NCBI GenBank assembly: GCA_001600495.1
Contig: BCKE01000009.1
Location: 222,189-286,188 of the forward strand
DNA length: 64,000 nucleotides
DNA from: Pilasporangium apinafurcum
Lineage: Eukaryota > Oomycota > Peronosporomycetes > Pythiales > Pythiaceae
Reading direction: 5' to 3'
Position numbers and translations under genes: made by a program
In this document: in pieces, positions 1 through 10,130 of the stretch
How the letters are laid out: each line of letters starts with the position of its first letter
Position numbering within the stretch: position 1 is the first letter of the stretch
Notes under the pieces: generated by a model
Told to the model about the DNA's origin: nothing
What the model saw: the letters and a program-made list of their open reading frames with translations, nothing else
Databases searched by the model: none

Positions 1-1
1 A

Positions 2-3000
2 AGCGAGAACTTGTTACTTTGTGCACCAACTGGCGCTGGTAAGACGAACGTTGCGATGCTGACAATCCTTCATGAAATTATGAAAGCTCGTGATTCGGAT
101 ACTGGAGAAATTGATTTGAATTCATTCAAAATTGTATATGTGGCGCCGATGAAAGCGCTGGTACAAGAGGTTGTGCTCAATTTGTCTGCTCGATTGAACA
201 GTGCTTACGGAATCGAAGTCAGAGAGCTGTCAGGTGACCAGAATCTCTCACGTGAACAACTTTTCAATACTCAAATTATCGTCACAACACCAGAAAAATG
301 GGATATAATAACTCGCAAGTCGGGTGATGATCGCACTTACACGCAGTTGGTCCGCTTGATTATTATCGATGAAATTCATTTATTGCACGATACACGTGGA
401 CCTGTCTTGGAAGCTCTTGTGTCTCGAACGATTCGCAATGTTGAAGCCACTCAGCAAATGGTTCGTCTTGTTGGTTTATCTGCTACATTACCGAATTATG
501 AGGATGTTGCAGCCTTTTTGCGAGTAGACCCTGCAAAGGGTCTTTTCTACTTTGATTCTAGCTATCGACCGGTGCCTCTGCAACAGCAATACATTGGTAT
601 TATGGAGAAAAAAGCGATTAAGCGTTTCGCCCTGATGAATGAGATTTGTTACGAGAAGGTAGTGGAGCAGGCTGAACTTGACAATCAAGTGTTGATTTTC
701 GTTCATTCACGCAAGGAGACTGCGACAACAGCACAAGCGCTGCGTGATATGTTCGTGGAAAACGATACTCTATCTAAGTTAGTTCGCCCGAATTCTGCGT
801 CAAGTGAAGTCCTTCTCGATGAAGCAGAAAAAATTGAACGCAACGATGATTTGAAAGACCTGCTTCCATATGGATTTGGTATCCATCATGCAGGTATGAA
901 GCGAAAAGATCGTACACTTGTGGAGAATGCATTTGCAGCTGGTCATCTCAAGGTACTTGTTAGTACATCTACTTTGGCATGGGGTGTCAATCTACCTGCG
1001 CATACCGTTATTATCAAGGGAACTCAGATTTATAATGCTGAACGTGGCGATTGGTGTGAACTGAGTCCATTGGATATTCTACAAATGCTTGGTCGTGCTG
1101 GTCGTGTTCAATATGATACCCAAGGAGAAGGTATCATCATTACCCAGCATTCTCAGTTGACCTACTATTTATCGCTGATGAATCAGCAACTTCCCGTGGA
1201 ATCCCAGCTTTTGTCTCGACTGGCGGACAACCTGAATGCAGAAATTGTACTAGGAACTGTTCAAAACGTGACTCAAGCAGCAACATGGCTGGGGTATACG
1301 TACTTGTTTATTCGTATGCTCCGAAATCCAACTATGTATGGAGTGTCCTTAGCTGCCCGTAAGGCAGATCCAAACTTGCTTCAGTATCGCATCGACCTGG
1401 TGCATTCGGCTGCAACGTTACTTGCAAAACACAATTTGATTAAGTATGAGCGACGCTCTGGGCTATTCCAAGTAACAGCCCTTGGGCGTGTTGCCAGCCA
1501 TTACTACATTTCGCACGATTCAATCAGCACATACAACGAGTATCTAAAGCCTCACATGTCTGATATTGAGATTCTACGACTGTTTTCACTCTCGAACGAG
1601 TTCAAATATGTCATTATTCGGTCGGAAGAGAAGCTTGAGCTTGTGAAGTTGTTGGAACGTGTACCTGTACCAGTGAAGGAATCGCTAGCTGCAACTGGTG
1701 CTAGTAGTAGTCCTGGTAGTGGGTCTGCGAAAGTAAACGTACTTTTACAAGCATATATCTCGCGATTAAAGCTCGATGGTTTCGCCTTGTTAGCCGACAT
1801 GGCACACATTCATCAATCTGCCGCGCGTATTTTCCGCGCATTGTTTGAAATCTGCCTAAATCGTGGATGGGCATCGTTAGCTGAACGGATGCTGAGTTTC
1901 TGTAAAATGGTTGACAAGCGCATGTGGTTATCCCATTCTCCGTTGCGGCAGTTTGGGTCTGCAATTCCGGAAAATATTCTAAAACGTGTTGAGAAAAAAG
2001 ATATTTCTTGGGAGAAGTATATGGATCTGGAGCCGGCGGACGTCGGACAACTAATCAACAACCCGCAATTTGGGAAGGAGCTGTACAAACTAATTCACCA
2101 ATTCCCCAAGTTGGAGTTATCCGCCCATGTCCAGCCAATCACTCGTTCTATGTTGAAGGTGGATCTAACTGTGACTCCAGATTTCGAATTCAATCGCGAG
2201 ATTCATGGCAACGCTGAAGGGTTTTGGGTTTTTGTGCAAGATGTTGACGGCGAGACTATTCTTCACTATGAATGGCTTTTGATCAAACGAAGATTCGCCG
2301 CCCAAGAGAATTACCTAAGTTTTACAATGCCACTGTTTGAACCACTGGCTCCTTTGTACTACATCAAAGTTGTATCGGATAAGTGGATTCACTGTGAAAG
2401 TTCGTTGCCAGTATCCTTCCACAAGCTCATTTTGCCGCAGAAGAGCGCACCTCCAACGGAATTGCTTGATCTACAGCCGCTATATGTCAATAATATCCTG
2501 CTGAAGCTTGCTGGTGGCAAAAAGCAAATTGCTGAAGCCATGCTTAAAAGCTTGTCTGGTCATCACAATCCGAATCCGTGGCGTTTCAAGCGGTTCAATC
2601 CTATTCAAACGCAGGTGTTACCTCGAGTGCTCGAATCTGACAGCAACTTGTTCATAGGATCTCCTGCTGGAAGTGGAAAGAATGTCTTAGCTGAACTCGC
2701 GATAATGAAGACACTGCTGAAATTGGGACAGCCACAGAACAATAGTGATGAATTCGGTGATCATCTTTTGGTCTACTTGACGCCAAAGGAGTCGAGCTGC
2801 CACGAAAGATTTGATGACTGGAGAGCCAAATTTGGCGAGGAGAGTTTTTGGGGTCAAAACGTGGCGGAATTAACAGGAGATTCAAGCGCTGACTTGCGAC
2901 TTCTAGCCAGTGCGAACATATTGATCGGTACGCCGACTCAGTGGGACGTACTATCGAGACGATGGAAACAGCGTAAGCGTATTCAAGCGATTAGCCTATT

Positions 3001-5182
3001 TATCATGGATGAAACACATTTTGTGGGCGGTGGTGAGTATGGACCAACGATTGAAATCGTAATGTCTCGAATGCGGTTCATCGCCGCCGACATGGATAAG
3101 AAGTCAAAAAACGATCGTTCTCATTCCCGAATGCGGATACTAGCCATGAGCAACTCACTTGCAAACGCGCGCGATGTTGGTGAATGGCTTGGTGCCAGTC
3201 CATCTGACGGAATCTTTAATTTTCACCCGAATGTTCGTCCACAGCCGTTGGAAATTCGTGTACAAGGATTTGAGATCAATGACTTCTCATCGCGAATGCT
3301 GGCTATGTCGAAACCAGTTTACAATACAATTGTAAACCAGGCTAACAAGAAGCAAGTAGTGATCTTTGTCCCCTCGGCTAAGCAAGCCCAGCTTAGTGCT
3401 ATTGACTTGATTACTTTTGCATTGGCTGAGAATGATCCTACGAAATTCGTTCCTGGGGCCGCAAAGGGTGATAAAGTGAAGTTGCCGTCGGATGATGATG
3501 CTCTTCTTCAAATACTTGAAAACGGCGTGGGCTACTGCATGGACACGATGTCAAAACGCAACCGTGAATACGTGCTTGATCGTTTTTCAGAAGAGAAACT
3601 ACAGGTGCTTGTGGTTCCACACACAATGGCGTGGGAATTGCGAAGTTCTCAAATTCGCTCATACATGGTAGTGATAATGGGTGCTCAATTCTATGATGGC
3701 AAAGAGCATCGTTATGTAGATTACCAGTTGGCTGATGTATTCCAGATGACTAAATTTGCCAACGATCCGTCAGCCAGTGCGGTAAAATGTTTTCTGCTCT
3801 GCCACGCGTCAAAAAAGAAATTTTATGCCAAATTCCTTTATGACCCACTGCCGGTGGAATCCCAGCTGGAGCATTTCCTGAGCGATCATATCAATGCCGA
3901 GATCGTGACCAAGACGATCGAAAGCAAGCAGGACGCCGTGGATTATTTGACGTGGACATTTATGTATCGTCGTCTCATGAAGAATCCCAACTATTACAAC
4001 CTGCAAGGTGCTACGAACGTGCATTTATCGGATCACTTGTCAGAATTAGTGGAATCGACGATAAATGCTTTGGAAGAATCGCGATGCATTCAAGCTGTGG
4101 AAGAGGACGACGAAGACCACTTGGCGCCATTGAATCTTGGCATGATTGCAGCGTATTACTACATCAAGTACACGACGATTGAACTATTTGCGTGCAGTTT
4201 GACTGCGCAATCGAAGCTAAAAGCATTGCTGACGATTCTTTCCTCTGCGACCGAATTCAGCGACTTACCGAGTCGGTTCGGTGAAGAAGAGAGACTAGCG
4301 TCTCTAGCCAAACATTTGAAATATCCAATTGCTGCCAATGGAGATTATTCGCAAGCACATGTGAAAGCGCACGTGTTGCTGCAGATACATTTCAGCAAGC
4401 AGCACGATCGTTTAAGTCCTGCGTTACGCAAAGATTTATCTTTCATTCTAAGCCACGCTGTACGGTTACTCCATGGTATGGTGGATGTGATCAGTTCGAA
4501 TGGATGGTTGAAGCCCGCATTAGCTGCGATGGATCTTGCACAGATGGTGGTGCAGGCGCAATGGAACAGCGACTCGGCATTGCTGCAAATTCCGTTCTTT
4601 ACCAAGGACATATTGAATAAGATGCAGAAAATGGATTTGGCCGAAGAGATTGAAACGCCATTGGATATCTTGAGTATGGAGGATGATGCGCGGAAGGAAC
4701 TGCTTCCGTTCGATAACGCAAAACTGTCGGCCATTGCGAAATTCTGTAACTCGTATCCGGATGTGAATGTGACGACTAAAGTGCCGAACAACGGCAAGAA
4801 CATTCCAAGTGGCTCCACTGTGAGTGTGAAGGTGCACCTAGAACGTGAGGGTGTCGATGAAGATGATGAAGAGGATGAAGAACGAGAGTTGGGATTGGTA
4901 AACGCGGCGCATTACCCTGTCAAGAAAGCAGAGAACTGGTGGGTTGTATTGGGTGATGCCAAAAAGAATGCGCTCTTGAGCATCAAGCGCGTACCATTTG
5001 CCAGTGCCCAAGTCACTGTACAATTAGACTTTGCTGCACCGGAGCAAATTGGCGAGTATACGTTCCAGCTCTATGTTATTTGTGATGGCTACGCGGGCTG
5101 CGACTTGGAAAACGAAGTGGCAATTACAGTGGTAGAGGGCGAAAGCACCGATGAAGAAGAAGAAGAAGAAGATGAGGAATAA
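2..5182 (+). CDS. BRR2: U5 snRNP RNA helicase Brr2 (SNRNP200), 5'-truncated by window edge
   Basis: Ski2-like helicase that unwinds U4/U6 snRNA during spliceosome activation in the nucleus. The frame is open from the first bases (S-E-N-L-L-L-C-A-P-T-G-A-G-K-T), so the start lies upstream. About 1725 residues are visible; roughly 480-500 N-terminal residues would be missing compared with the ~2100-residue family. Cassette 1 has Walker A APTGAGKT at about nt 24-47, DEIH near nt 369 and SATLP near nt 479, followed by winged-helix and Sec63 regions. Cassette 2 has a weaker Walker A (SPAGSGKN, near nt 2660), DETH near nt 3008 and SNS where SAT is expected, then a second Sec63 region. This fits the family, where only the first cassette is the working motor. 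The protein ends in an acidic tail (STDEEEEEEDEE). No intron is visible in this part. Identification is very secure. Confidence 0.97.
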   Translation, partial: SENLLLCAPTGAGKTNVAMLTILHEIMKARDSDTGEIDLNSFKIVYVAPMKALVQEVVLNLSARLNSAYGIEVRELSGDQNLSREQLFNTQIIVTTPEKWDIITRKSGDDRTYTQLVRLIIIDEIHLLHDTRGPVLEALVSRTIRNVEATQQMVRLVGLSATLPNYEDVAAFLRVDPAKGLFYFDSSYRPVPLQQQYIGIMEKKAIKRFALMNEICYEKVVEQAELDNQVLIFVHSRKETATTAQALRDMFVENDTLSKLVRPNSASSEVLLDEAEKIERNDDLKDLLPYGFGIHHAGMKRKDRTLVENAFAAGHLKVLVSTSTLAWGVNLPAHTVIIKGTQIYNAERGDWCELSPLDILQMLGRAGRVQYDTQGEGIIITQHSQLTYYLSLMNQQLPVESQLLSRLADNLNAEIVLGTVQNVTQAATWLGYTYLFIRMLRNPTMYGVSLAARKADPNLLQYRIDLVHSAATLLAKHNLIKYERRSGLFQVTALGRVASHYYISHDSISTYNEYLKPHMSDIEILRLFSLSNEFKYVIIRSEEKLELVKLLERVPVPVKESLAATGASSSPGSGSAKVNVLLQAYISRLKLDGFALLADMAHIHQSAARIFRALFEICLNRGWASLAERMLSFCKMVDKRMWLSHSPLRQFGSAIPENILKRVEKKDISWEKYMDLEPADVGQLINNPQFGKELYKLIHQFPKLELSAHVQPITRSMLKVDLTVTPDFEFNREIHGNAEGFWVFVQDVDGETILHYEWLLIKRRFAAQENYLSFTMPLFEPLAPLYYIKVVSDKWIHCESSLPVSFHKLILPQKSAPPTELLDLQPLYVNNILLKLAGGKKQIAEAMLKSLSGHHNPNPWRFKRFNPIQTQVLPRVLESDSNLFIGSPAGSGKNVLAELAIMKTLLKLGQPQNNSDEFGDHLLVYLTPKESSCHERFDDWRAKFGEESFWGQNVAELTGDSSADLRLLASANILIGTPTQWDVLSRRWKQRKRIQAISLFIMDETHFVGGGEYGPTIEIVMSRMRFIAADMDKKSKNDRSHSRMRILAMSNSLANARDVGEWLGASPSDGIFNFHPNVRPQPLEIRVQGFEINDFSSRMLAMSKPVYNTIVNQANKKQVVIFVPSAKQAQLSAIDLITFALAENDPTKFVPGAAKGDKVKLPSDDDALLQILENGVGYCMDTMSKRNREYVLDRFSEEKLQVLVVPHTMAWELRSSQIRSYMVVIMGAQFYDGKEHRYVDYQLADVFQMTKFANDPSASAVKCFLLCHASKKKFYAKFLYDPLPVESQLEHFLSDHINAEIVTKTIESKQDAVDYLTWTFMYRRLMKNPNYYNLQGATNVHLSDHLSELVESTINALEESRCIQAVEEDDEDHLAPLNLGMIAAYYYIKYTTIELFACSLTAQSKLKALLTILSSATEFSDLPSRFGEEERLASLAKHLKYPIAANGDYSQAHVKAHVLLQIHFSKQHDRLSPALRKDLSFILSHAVRLLHGMVDVISSNGWLKPALAAMDLAQMVVQAQWNSDSALLQIPFFTKDILNKMQKMDLAEEIETPLDILSMEDDARKELLPFDNAKLSAIAKFCNSYPDVNVTTKVPNNGKNIPSGSTVSVKVHLEREGVDEDDEEDEERELGLVNAAHYPVKKAENWWVVLGDAKKNALLSIKRVPFASAQVTVQLDFAAPEQIGEYTFQLYVICDGYAGCDLENEVAITVVEGESTDEEEEEEDEE

Positions 5183-5696
5183 ACAGAGTAACAGGGTAAG
5201 CTGATCAATCAATGCATAGTCACTTGGATTGTGAGCACTCTCAAATTTGGCAAAAATCTTTCGCGTTTTCACTCACAAACCGTTTGCGCAGTTTCTCGAT
5301 CAGCGACGCGTTCATCGCTCGATCGCACGTTATCGAGACATATCTCAGGGTCATGTTGTTGTTAAAGTAATTATTGGCGACGTGTGCATATTTCAGGACG
5401 TAAACTATCAGGAGTGCCTCGTTTGATGAGAGGGATTGCTGATTTCTTTGTGTGACGTCGAGTTCAGTGTCAATTTTCTAGCGCGATCTTTGTGCAAGAT
5501 CAGCATGTGACTTTGCTGTATTGGAGGTGAATTGGTTGATCAAGAAGGAACGATGCGCAGTGGATGTTACGTTCACCAGGAAAACAAATAAATTAGGGAT
5601 CTTTCTACTGGTCTCCACCACCCACGGGATTCACGATGTACCACACACGCTGGTTCTGTTTCTATCTACTGCACAAGCTACTCATATGATTGATTT
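5183..5696. other. intergenic region between convergent genes
   Basis: This is the space between the 3' end of BRR2 (plus) and the 3' end of the minus-strand gene at 5697-7292. Only short, low-quality open frames occur. I see no RNA gene or repeat. Confidence 0.5.
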
Positions 5697-7292
5697 TTAC
5701 GTCAACATGACTGTCGTTGGTTTGTTGGCTTCATGGACCGAATAGGAAGAATCCGTTTCTTCTTCGGTCTCACTCGAAGCCTTGGATGTACGGAAGGTCA
5801 GCCCTTTGGCCTTGATCTTCCGTGCTGCTTCGCTGGACGCTGCACTCCAATATCCCGCAGCTTTGGATGCACAGACGCTTGCCTTGAGTTTCAACAGCTG
5901 CATTTGATGATGATGATGGCTTTGGTGCGTTGGAGGGACAGCATCAAGACTAATATCCGCAGGCGCGGATTGAATTGACTCCTTCTGATAGATCGGTGTT
6001 TCACCACCGGCAATTGTGGGGCTGCTAAGTCGGCAATCTACCTCGCTCGTAACTGTAGCTTGGCTGGAACTCGTACGAAATCGTGGTAACTTATTCAGCT
6101 TGTCTCTGACGCTGTTGATTCCAATGGACCCCCGGAAACTGCCACTGCCCACCAGACTCAACCGAGAAGTGAGAAAGCTTGTTCGTAAGCTCAAGCGCGA
6201 AGAGGACGAAAACGATGCCGGTTCGATCTCGGAATCGCGTTTGGTGTACCCTTCGTCATCGCTGGAGAAGTCACCATCGTCCTCCTCTGGATCATACGGA
6301 GTATTGAAACCGCTGCTGGACAGTGCTCGTCCACGGAGTTTGAGTTTGCTGTACGCCTTTTGCATGCGTTTCGTACTCGCCACTACTGTCGGCCGAGATG
6401 CAGCCGCTGCTGTCAGTTGTGTGTTCTTTAGTCGTCGCCATCGAGATCCCCCTATCCGCCGGTTCTCTCTGTCACTTGTGTCTGCACCTTCTTGTCGATG
6501 GAGCTGCTCATCGGCATCACTCTCCTGCATGCTACTACTTCTACTACTATTGTACTCGACTTTCCCATCAATCAAGTCGTCGTCCTCCTCTGAGATCGCA
6601 AATGACGCGTACTTTCGTCGATCTTTGGCAGTCAATACGTCCATTTCATCCTCAGCATCCTCCTCCATTTGCTCCCCCTCCATCACTTTCTTTTCGTACG
6701 CATGTCCCCCCACTACACGTACGGCGTCCTGGAGCTCTCGTTTATAGACTTTCCACAAATCCACATCCCCTCCTCCAATATCATCCCCCATGTCCTCCAT
6801 GACATCGGACGGTCGTGTAGCGCAGCTGTCGCGCACGCTCGCACTCTCTAAATCCTGCTCGGCATCTGGTTCGTCTTGATCGGCTATGAATCCGAGGTCT
6901 TCATCACCAAAGAATGAGCACTTGCGTTCCCCGTGGTCATCCAGGAATGGTGATGAAATGGATGACTGCTCGCTGGAACATGGCGAAATGAAGTGCCACT
7001 GGACGTCGTGAGGAGAAGAGGAAGACGCCATGCCTGCGTCCTCGCATAACGTTGGCGGCAATGCCATCTTCTCTTTCTTTGCTCGCCTTCTTCGCTCTTC
7101 CATGGATAATGGCGATTCGATAATGTCGTCAAAAAGATGTGCGTCCTTTTCCTCCTCCTCCTCTTCTTCTTCTTGATAGAATGGTGGTTTGACTAGCTGT
7201 GCCACCTGTGGACGGTCGTCAAACTCTCCTCCTCCTCCAGCCACAACGACCAACGACGACGCATGTTTAAATTCCATGGCTTTGAAATCCAC
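5697..7292 (-). CDS. hypothetical Ser-rich, acidic low-complexity protein (531 aa)
   Basis: Single open frame of 531 residues that I do not recognise. A second Met five codons in (MEFKHASS) is an equally good start. There is an early poly-Glu run (residues ~42-49), a dibasic patch (EERRRRAKKEK), several acidic stretches and a Ser/Arg-rich C-terminal half with SRLSLRTS- and SSSSRLSL-like strings that could be phosphorylation sites. Near the C-terminus is a His-rich run (QSHHHHQM) and an Ala/Lys-rich stretch. No signal peptide, membrane segment or catalytic motif is seen. Plus-strand frames over the same bases are shorter and read as Ser/Leu-rich translations of the antisense, so the minus strand was chosen. 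Probably an intrinsically disordered regulatory or scaffold protein; function unknown. Confidence 0.7.
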   Translation of the reverse strand: MDFKAMEFKHASSLVVVAGGGGEFDDRPQVAQLVKPPFYQEEEEEEEEKDAHLFDDIIESPLSMEERRRRAKKEKMALPPTLCEDAGMASSSSPHDVQWHFISPCSSEQSSISSPFLDDHGERKCSFFGDEDLGFIADQDEPDAEQDLESASVRDSCATRPSDVMEDMGDDIGGGDVDLWKVYKRELQDAVRVVGGHAYEKKVMEGEQMEEDAEDEMDVLTAKDRRKYASFAISEEDDDLIDGKVEYNSSRSSSMQESDADEQLHRQEGADTSDRENRRIGGSRWRRLKNTQLTAAAASRPTVVASTKRMQKAYSKLKLRGRALSSSGFNTPYDPEEDDGDFSSDDEGYTKRDSEIEPASFSSSSRLSLRTSFLTSRLSLVGSGSFRGSIGINSVRDKLNKLPRFRTSSSQATVTSEVDCRLSSPTIAGGETPIYQKESIQSAPADISLDAVPPTHQSHHHHQMQLLKLKASVCASKAAGYWSAASSEAARKIKAKGLTFRTSKASSETEEETDSSYSVHEANKPTTVMLT

Positions 7293-7944
7293 ACTTTACG
7301 TCCTCACAACACGCGGGAGTCAATCAAAAAATCACGACGTATCCACCTGGGAGCTACAGGTTTGGATCTCAGATTGGCACAGACGAAGGATCCTCGACCT
7401 TCGTACGATTCACGGCTGCTGGCGACACACACACAACCACCACTTGCTTACTCGCTTCAGTACTGTAGAGCAGCAGACAGAGCAGCGAGTTGCGCTTTTT
7501 CTTTTTTTATTCTTTTGTATGCAGCGATCACTGGGAACTCCCCTGCGCCGTCCAATTCACTTGGAATTTGTATACTGTAGCCGGAGTTCACAAGCTGACC
7601 ACCGTACGCATGTCCTCTGCCCCCTGTCCTGTCTGTACGCACGCCATGGACCCCCACCAAACCTGGCCCCTCTGTGTTGGTCCTACTGTTGGGAGTTTTG
7701 GTGTTTCAACCTAAAAACCTAATTTTTAAGGTTTTATTCAAGGAAGAAGTAAAAGGCATTACCTGTATAAATAAATACTGTATCAGTATTACACTGGTAT
7801 TCCTTATTATACACCTGTTAACCTCTTTTTTTGATTACGTCATGCAATTGACCACGCAGTCGCCCCAATGAAAAGATGATCTGAAATAGATCATTTAGAT
7901 TGCGGATCTTGCCGAGTAACAGAGAAACTCGTGTGTAGTGCACC
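7293..7944. other. intergenic region with divergent promoters
   Basis: Lies between the divergently transcribed 5697-7292 gene and the first MIF gene, so it should hold both promoters. A perfect inverted repeat, AATACTG-TAT-CAGTATT, spans 7774-7790, about 155 bp upstream of the MIF start. Nothing else is recognised. Confidence 0.45.
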
Positions 7945-8473
7945 ATGCCGTACGTGAATATCTCTACGAATGTGTCCGCCAGTAATGTGGACAAGAAAGC
8001 GGCATTAGTGACCGTGTCTAAGGCGTTATCGACTGCGATGGATATCCCCGAACCGCGTATCATGGTCAAGATTGATTTTGACACGCCCATGATCTTTCAA
8101 GCCTCAGACGAGGTGGGTTTCGCTAGGAACATTAGCCATGGGATAACCTTTACTGAACTTTTTGATATCTGATTTCTTGTATATGTTCCTTTCAAAATGT
8201 AGCCGTGCGCGATGATTGCGATCCGATCCATTGGCCAAATCGACCCGACCAGTAATGCACATGTACGAATAGCTATTTATGCAGAATGTGATATGTGTGG
8301 GTCACTGACCGATTTCGTTCGTTTTTGTGCGATGGTAGTCTGCTGCGTTCATGAGTGAAGCAGTGAGTAAGGCGTTGGGAGTTCCCGTTCCTCGCATCTT
8401 CATGAACTTTGACGACATCAAGCACTCCAACTGGGGTTTTAACGGGAAGACAGTGCCCGAACCATCTTCGTAA
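7945..8473 (+). CDS. MIF/D-dopachrome tautomerase family protein, copy 1 (3 exons, 120 aa)
   Basis: Macrophage migration inhibitory factor-like protein, a small tautomerase-superfamily fold that works as a trimer. Exons are 7945-8112, 8203-8262 and 8339-8473, with introns 8113-8202 (GTGGGT..AG) and 8263-8338 (GTACGA..AG), all phase 0, giving 120 residues. The start MPYVNISTNV leaves Pro at position 2, the catalytic N-terminal Pro once Met is removed. PCAMIAIRSIG matches the human PCALCSLHSIG segment and FMNFDD matches the YINYYD region. The active-site Lys of human MIF (Lys32) aligns with Ile here (MDIPEP), the second Cys of the CALC motif is Ile, and Tyr95 is Phe. Activity may therefore differ from the neighbouring copy. 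Tandem with copy 2, with the same intron positions. No signal peptide, as is normal for MIFs. Confidence 0.9.
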
Positions 8474-8630
8474 ACAGGACAACAGAAATAAGCGTAATTG
8501 AGGAATGTAGAATGATGGCAATGTACGTTTGCGATAAGCGCGAGAATCAATGAAAGTGCATTGCTACACTGCATCATTTTGCTCCACTCTGTGAATCTAC
8601 TATAATATGCGACAAATATTCAAATCAAGA

Positions 8631-8651
8631 ATACCGGTATTATATCGGTAT
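8631..8651. promoter_or_regulatory. paired CCGGT/TCGGT motif upstream of MIF copy 2
   Basis: ATACCGGTA is followed by ATATCGGTA. The two core pentamers start 11 bp apart (8634 and 8645), about 120 bp upstream of the MIF copy 2 start. Similar pairs occur upstream of RAB3GAP1 (34825-34842) and a MYB gene (56088-56111). A role as a transcription-factor site is inferred. Confidence 0.35.
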
Positions 8652-8772
8652 CTTGACGATTTATGTGCAGATGATTGCGTCACATAATGAAGTTGGTGCT
8701 CAGTCATTCTCCGATTCGAGCACTAAGAAGTGCAGGACGACAAAGGAAGTAGAGAAAACTAGCGAAGCAACC

Positions 8773-9342
8773 ATGCCGTACGTGAATATCTCCACCAATG
8801 TGCTCGCTACCAGCGTGGACAAGAAGGCGGCACTTTTCGCTATCTCCAAAGCGCTTTCGACAGCACTCGAGAAACCAGAAGCAAAAGTCATGGTGCAGCT
8901 CAACTTGGATACGCCCATGATCTTCCAAGCTTCTGACGAGGTAAGCAAGAAAAGAAAAATGCAGTGAGAAATACGCTAGTATGTAGTGTATTCGTACATT
9001 GCTTAAATTTCTGTCGTGGCTATGTTTCGTTCTTTGGATGTGGTAGCCATGTGCGATGATCGCGATCCGAAGCATTGGCAAGATTGATCCACCAACCAAT
9101 ACAAATGTACGTGCATACACCATCAGCTATTGAATCCCTTTTCTTTCTTTGTATGATTGATCCCAAACTATCCTGCGGATATATGCGATATATTACAGAC
9201 GGCTGCGATTTTGACTGAAGCCGTGAGCAAGGCGATCAATGTCCCTGAAGCTCGCATCTTTATGAATTTCGACGACATCATTCGCACCAACTGGGGCTTT
9301 GGCGGCAAGTTGGTGCCGGAACCACCTCAAACATCAAGTTAA
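8773..9342 (+). CDS. MIF/D-dopachrome tautomerase family protein, copy 2 (3 exons, 123 aa)
   Basis: Second MIF-like gene, directly downstream of copy 1. Exons are 8773-8940, 9047-9106 and 9199-9342; introns are 8941-9046 (GTAAGC..AG) and 9107-9198 (GTACGT..CAG), all phase 0. The 123-residue product starts MPYVNISTNV, so Pro2 becomes the catalytic N-terminus. An in-frame ATG at 8653 would add 40 residues, but that would bury the essential Pro and is rejected. Unlike copy 1, the Lys equivalent to human MIF Lys32 is present (ALEKPEA). PCAMIAIRSIG has the first Cys of the redox CxxC but not the second. Exon-intron structure is the same as copy 1, which shows tandem duplication. Likely cytosolic, or released without a signal peptide as other MIFs are. 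Confidence 0.92.
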
Positions 9343-9534
9343 GCGGGTGAGCGCATACAAAAAGTGTAAAAGGATTGCAATCTGCTCACGAATAATATGA
9401 ATACTGCATCCTATTTCAACGTGGCAAGATTGCATTGTATAACTTTGGAGAACCATGCATTGTGGAGTGTGAATGCACGGACCTTAGTTGTTTATTGTCC
9501 TCACTTCTTCCATTTCCATACAACATTATCGTCG

Positions 9535-9684
9535 ATGGAGGCAAATTTGTATGATGTCGAGACCAGTTTCATGCACACCTTAGAGAGTCTACAGCTCGCT
9601 GAGCGGCGTCTCCAGGTACAGCAGTACGAGTGTGTAGGAATTGAAGTGTTTCACAAGATACTAGAGTGGACTAAGTGCTTGTGA
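9535..9684 (+). CDS. possible small or first-exon ORF (49 aa as read)
   Basis: ATG at 9535 opens a short frame with a helical, Leu/Glu-rich start (FMHTLESLQLAERRLQ) that looks protein-like. The rest of the frame (QQYECVGIEVFHKILEWTK) is less convincing. A GT after the Gln codon (RRLQ/GTACAG) and an AG near 9740 would splice to a short Lys/Gln-rich exon (KTEKKQQWMSLVQVPQ). An unrelated 39-codon ORF starts at 9734 (MSEDGKEATMDVSG). I do not recognise either product. It may be a small coiled-coil protein or chance. Confidence 0.2.
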   Translation: MEANLYDVETSFMHTLESLQLAERRLQVQQYECVGIEVFHKILEWTKCL

Positions 9685-10130
9685 TAGAAAATAAATAGGC
9701 AAATAGGCATGCTGCTAATGGCAACAACGTACCATGTCAGAAGACGGAAAAGAAGCAACAATGGATGTCTCTGGTTCAAGTGCCACAAAAAAATTTATCC
9801 AAGGTGTTAGAGCGATATTAGCAGGCCGCCACGAAGCTACAATAATCAAATAAGTTCCTATCATCAGCACGGCCAGCTGGTGGGATAATTGTAGCAAAAA
9901 GTCGTACTTCGATAGGTTAATCACATGAGCAAATGAAGAAAGCGATGAAAAGCAGAAATCAGAGAGCTGGAACGACAGTGACTTGACGCGGATGCAGCTG
10001 ATACTGTCAAGACGAACCTGAGCTGGATGCCTACACGATTGACCAATCTATTTATAGTTGTGCGATTTAACGTAACAGCCGATCGACCTCCCACTCCACG
10101 AAACATGAAGCAAGCAAGTCGTCTCCTGCC
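9685..10130. other. intergenic region upstream of kinase-like gene
   Basis: Holds the 39-codon ORF at 9734-9853 of unknown status and otherwise no feature I can support. Confidence 0.35.

Noticed and set aside
6016-6802. Plus-strand frames of 243 and 134 codons
   Set aside because: They lie within the 531-residue minus-strand frame, are low-complexity Ser/Leu- or His/Pro-rich, and no homology is visible.
8653-8772. Forty-codon N-terminal extension of MIF copy 2
   Set aside because: It would bury the catalytic N-terminal Pro. Copy 1 has no such extension, and the region holds the CCGGT promoter-like pair.
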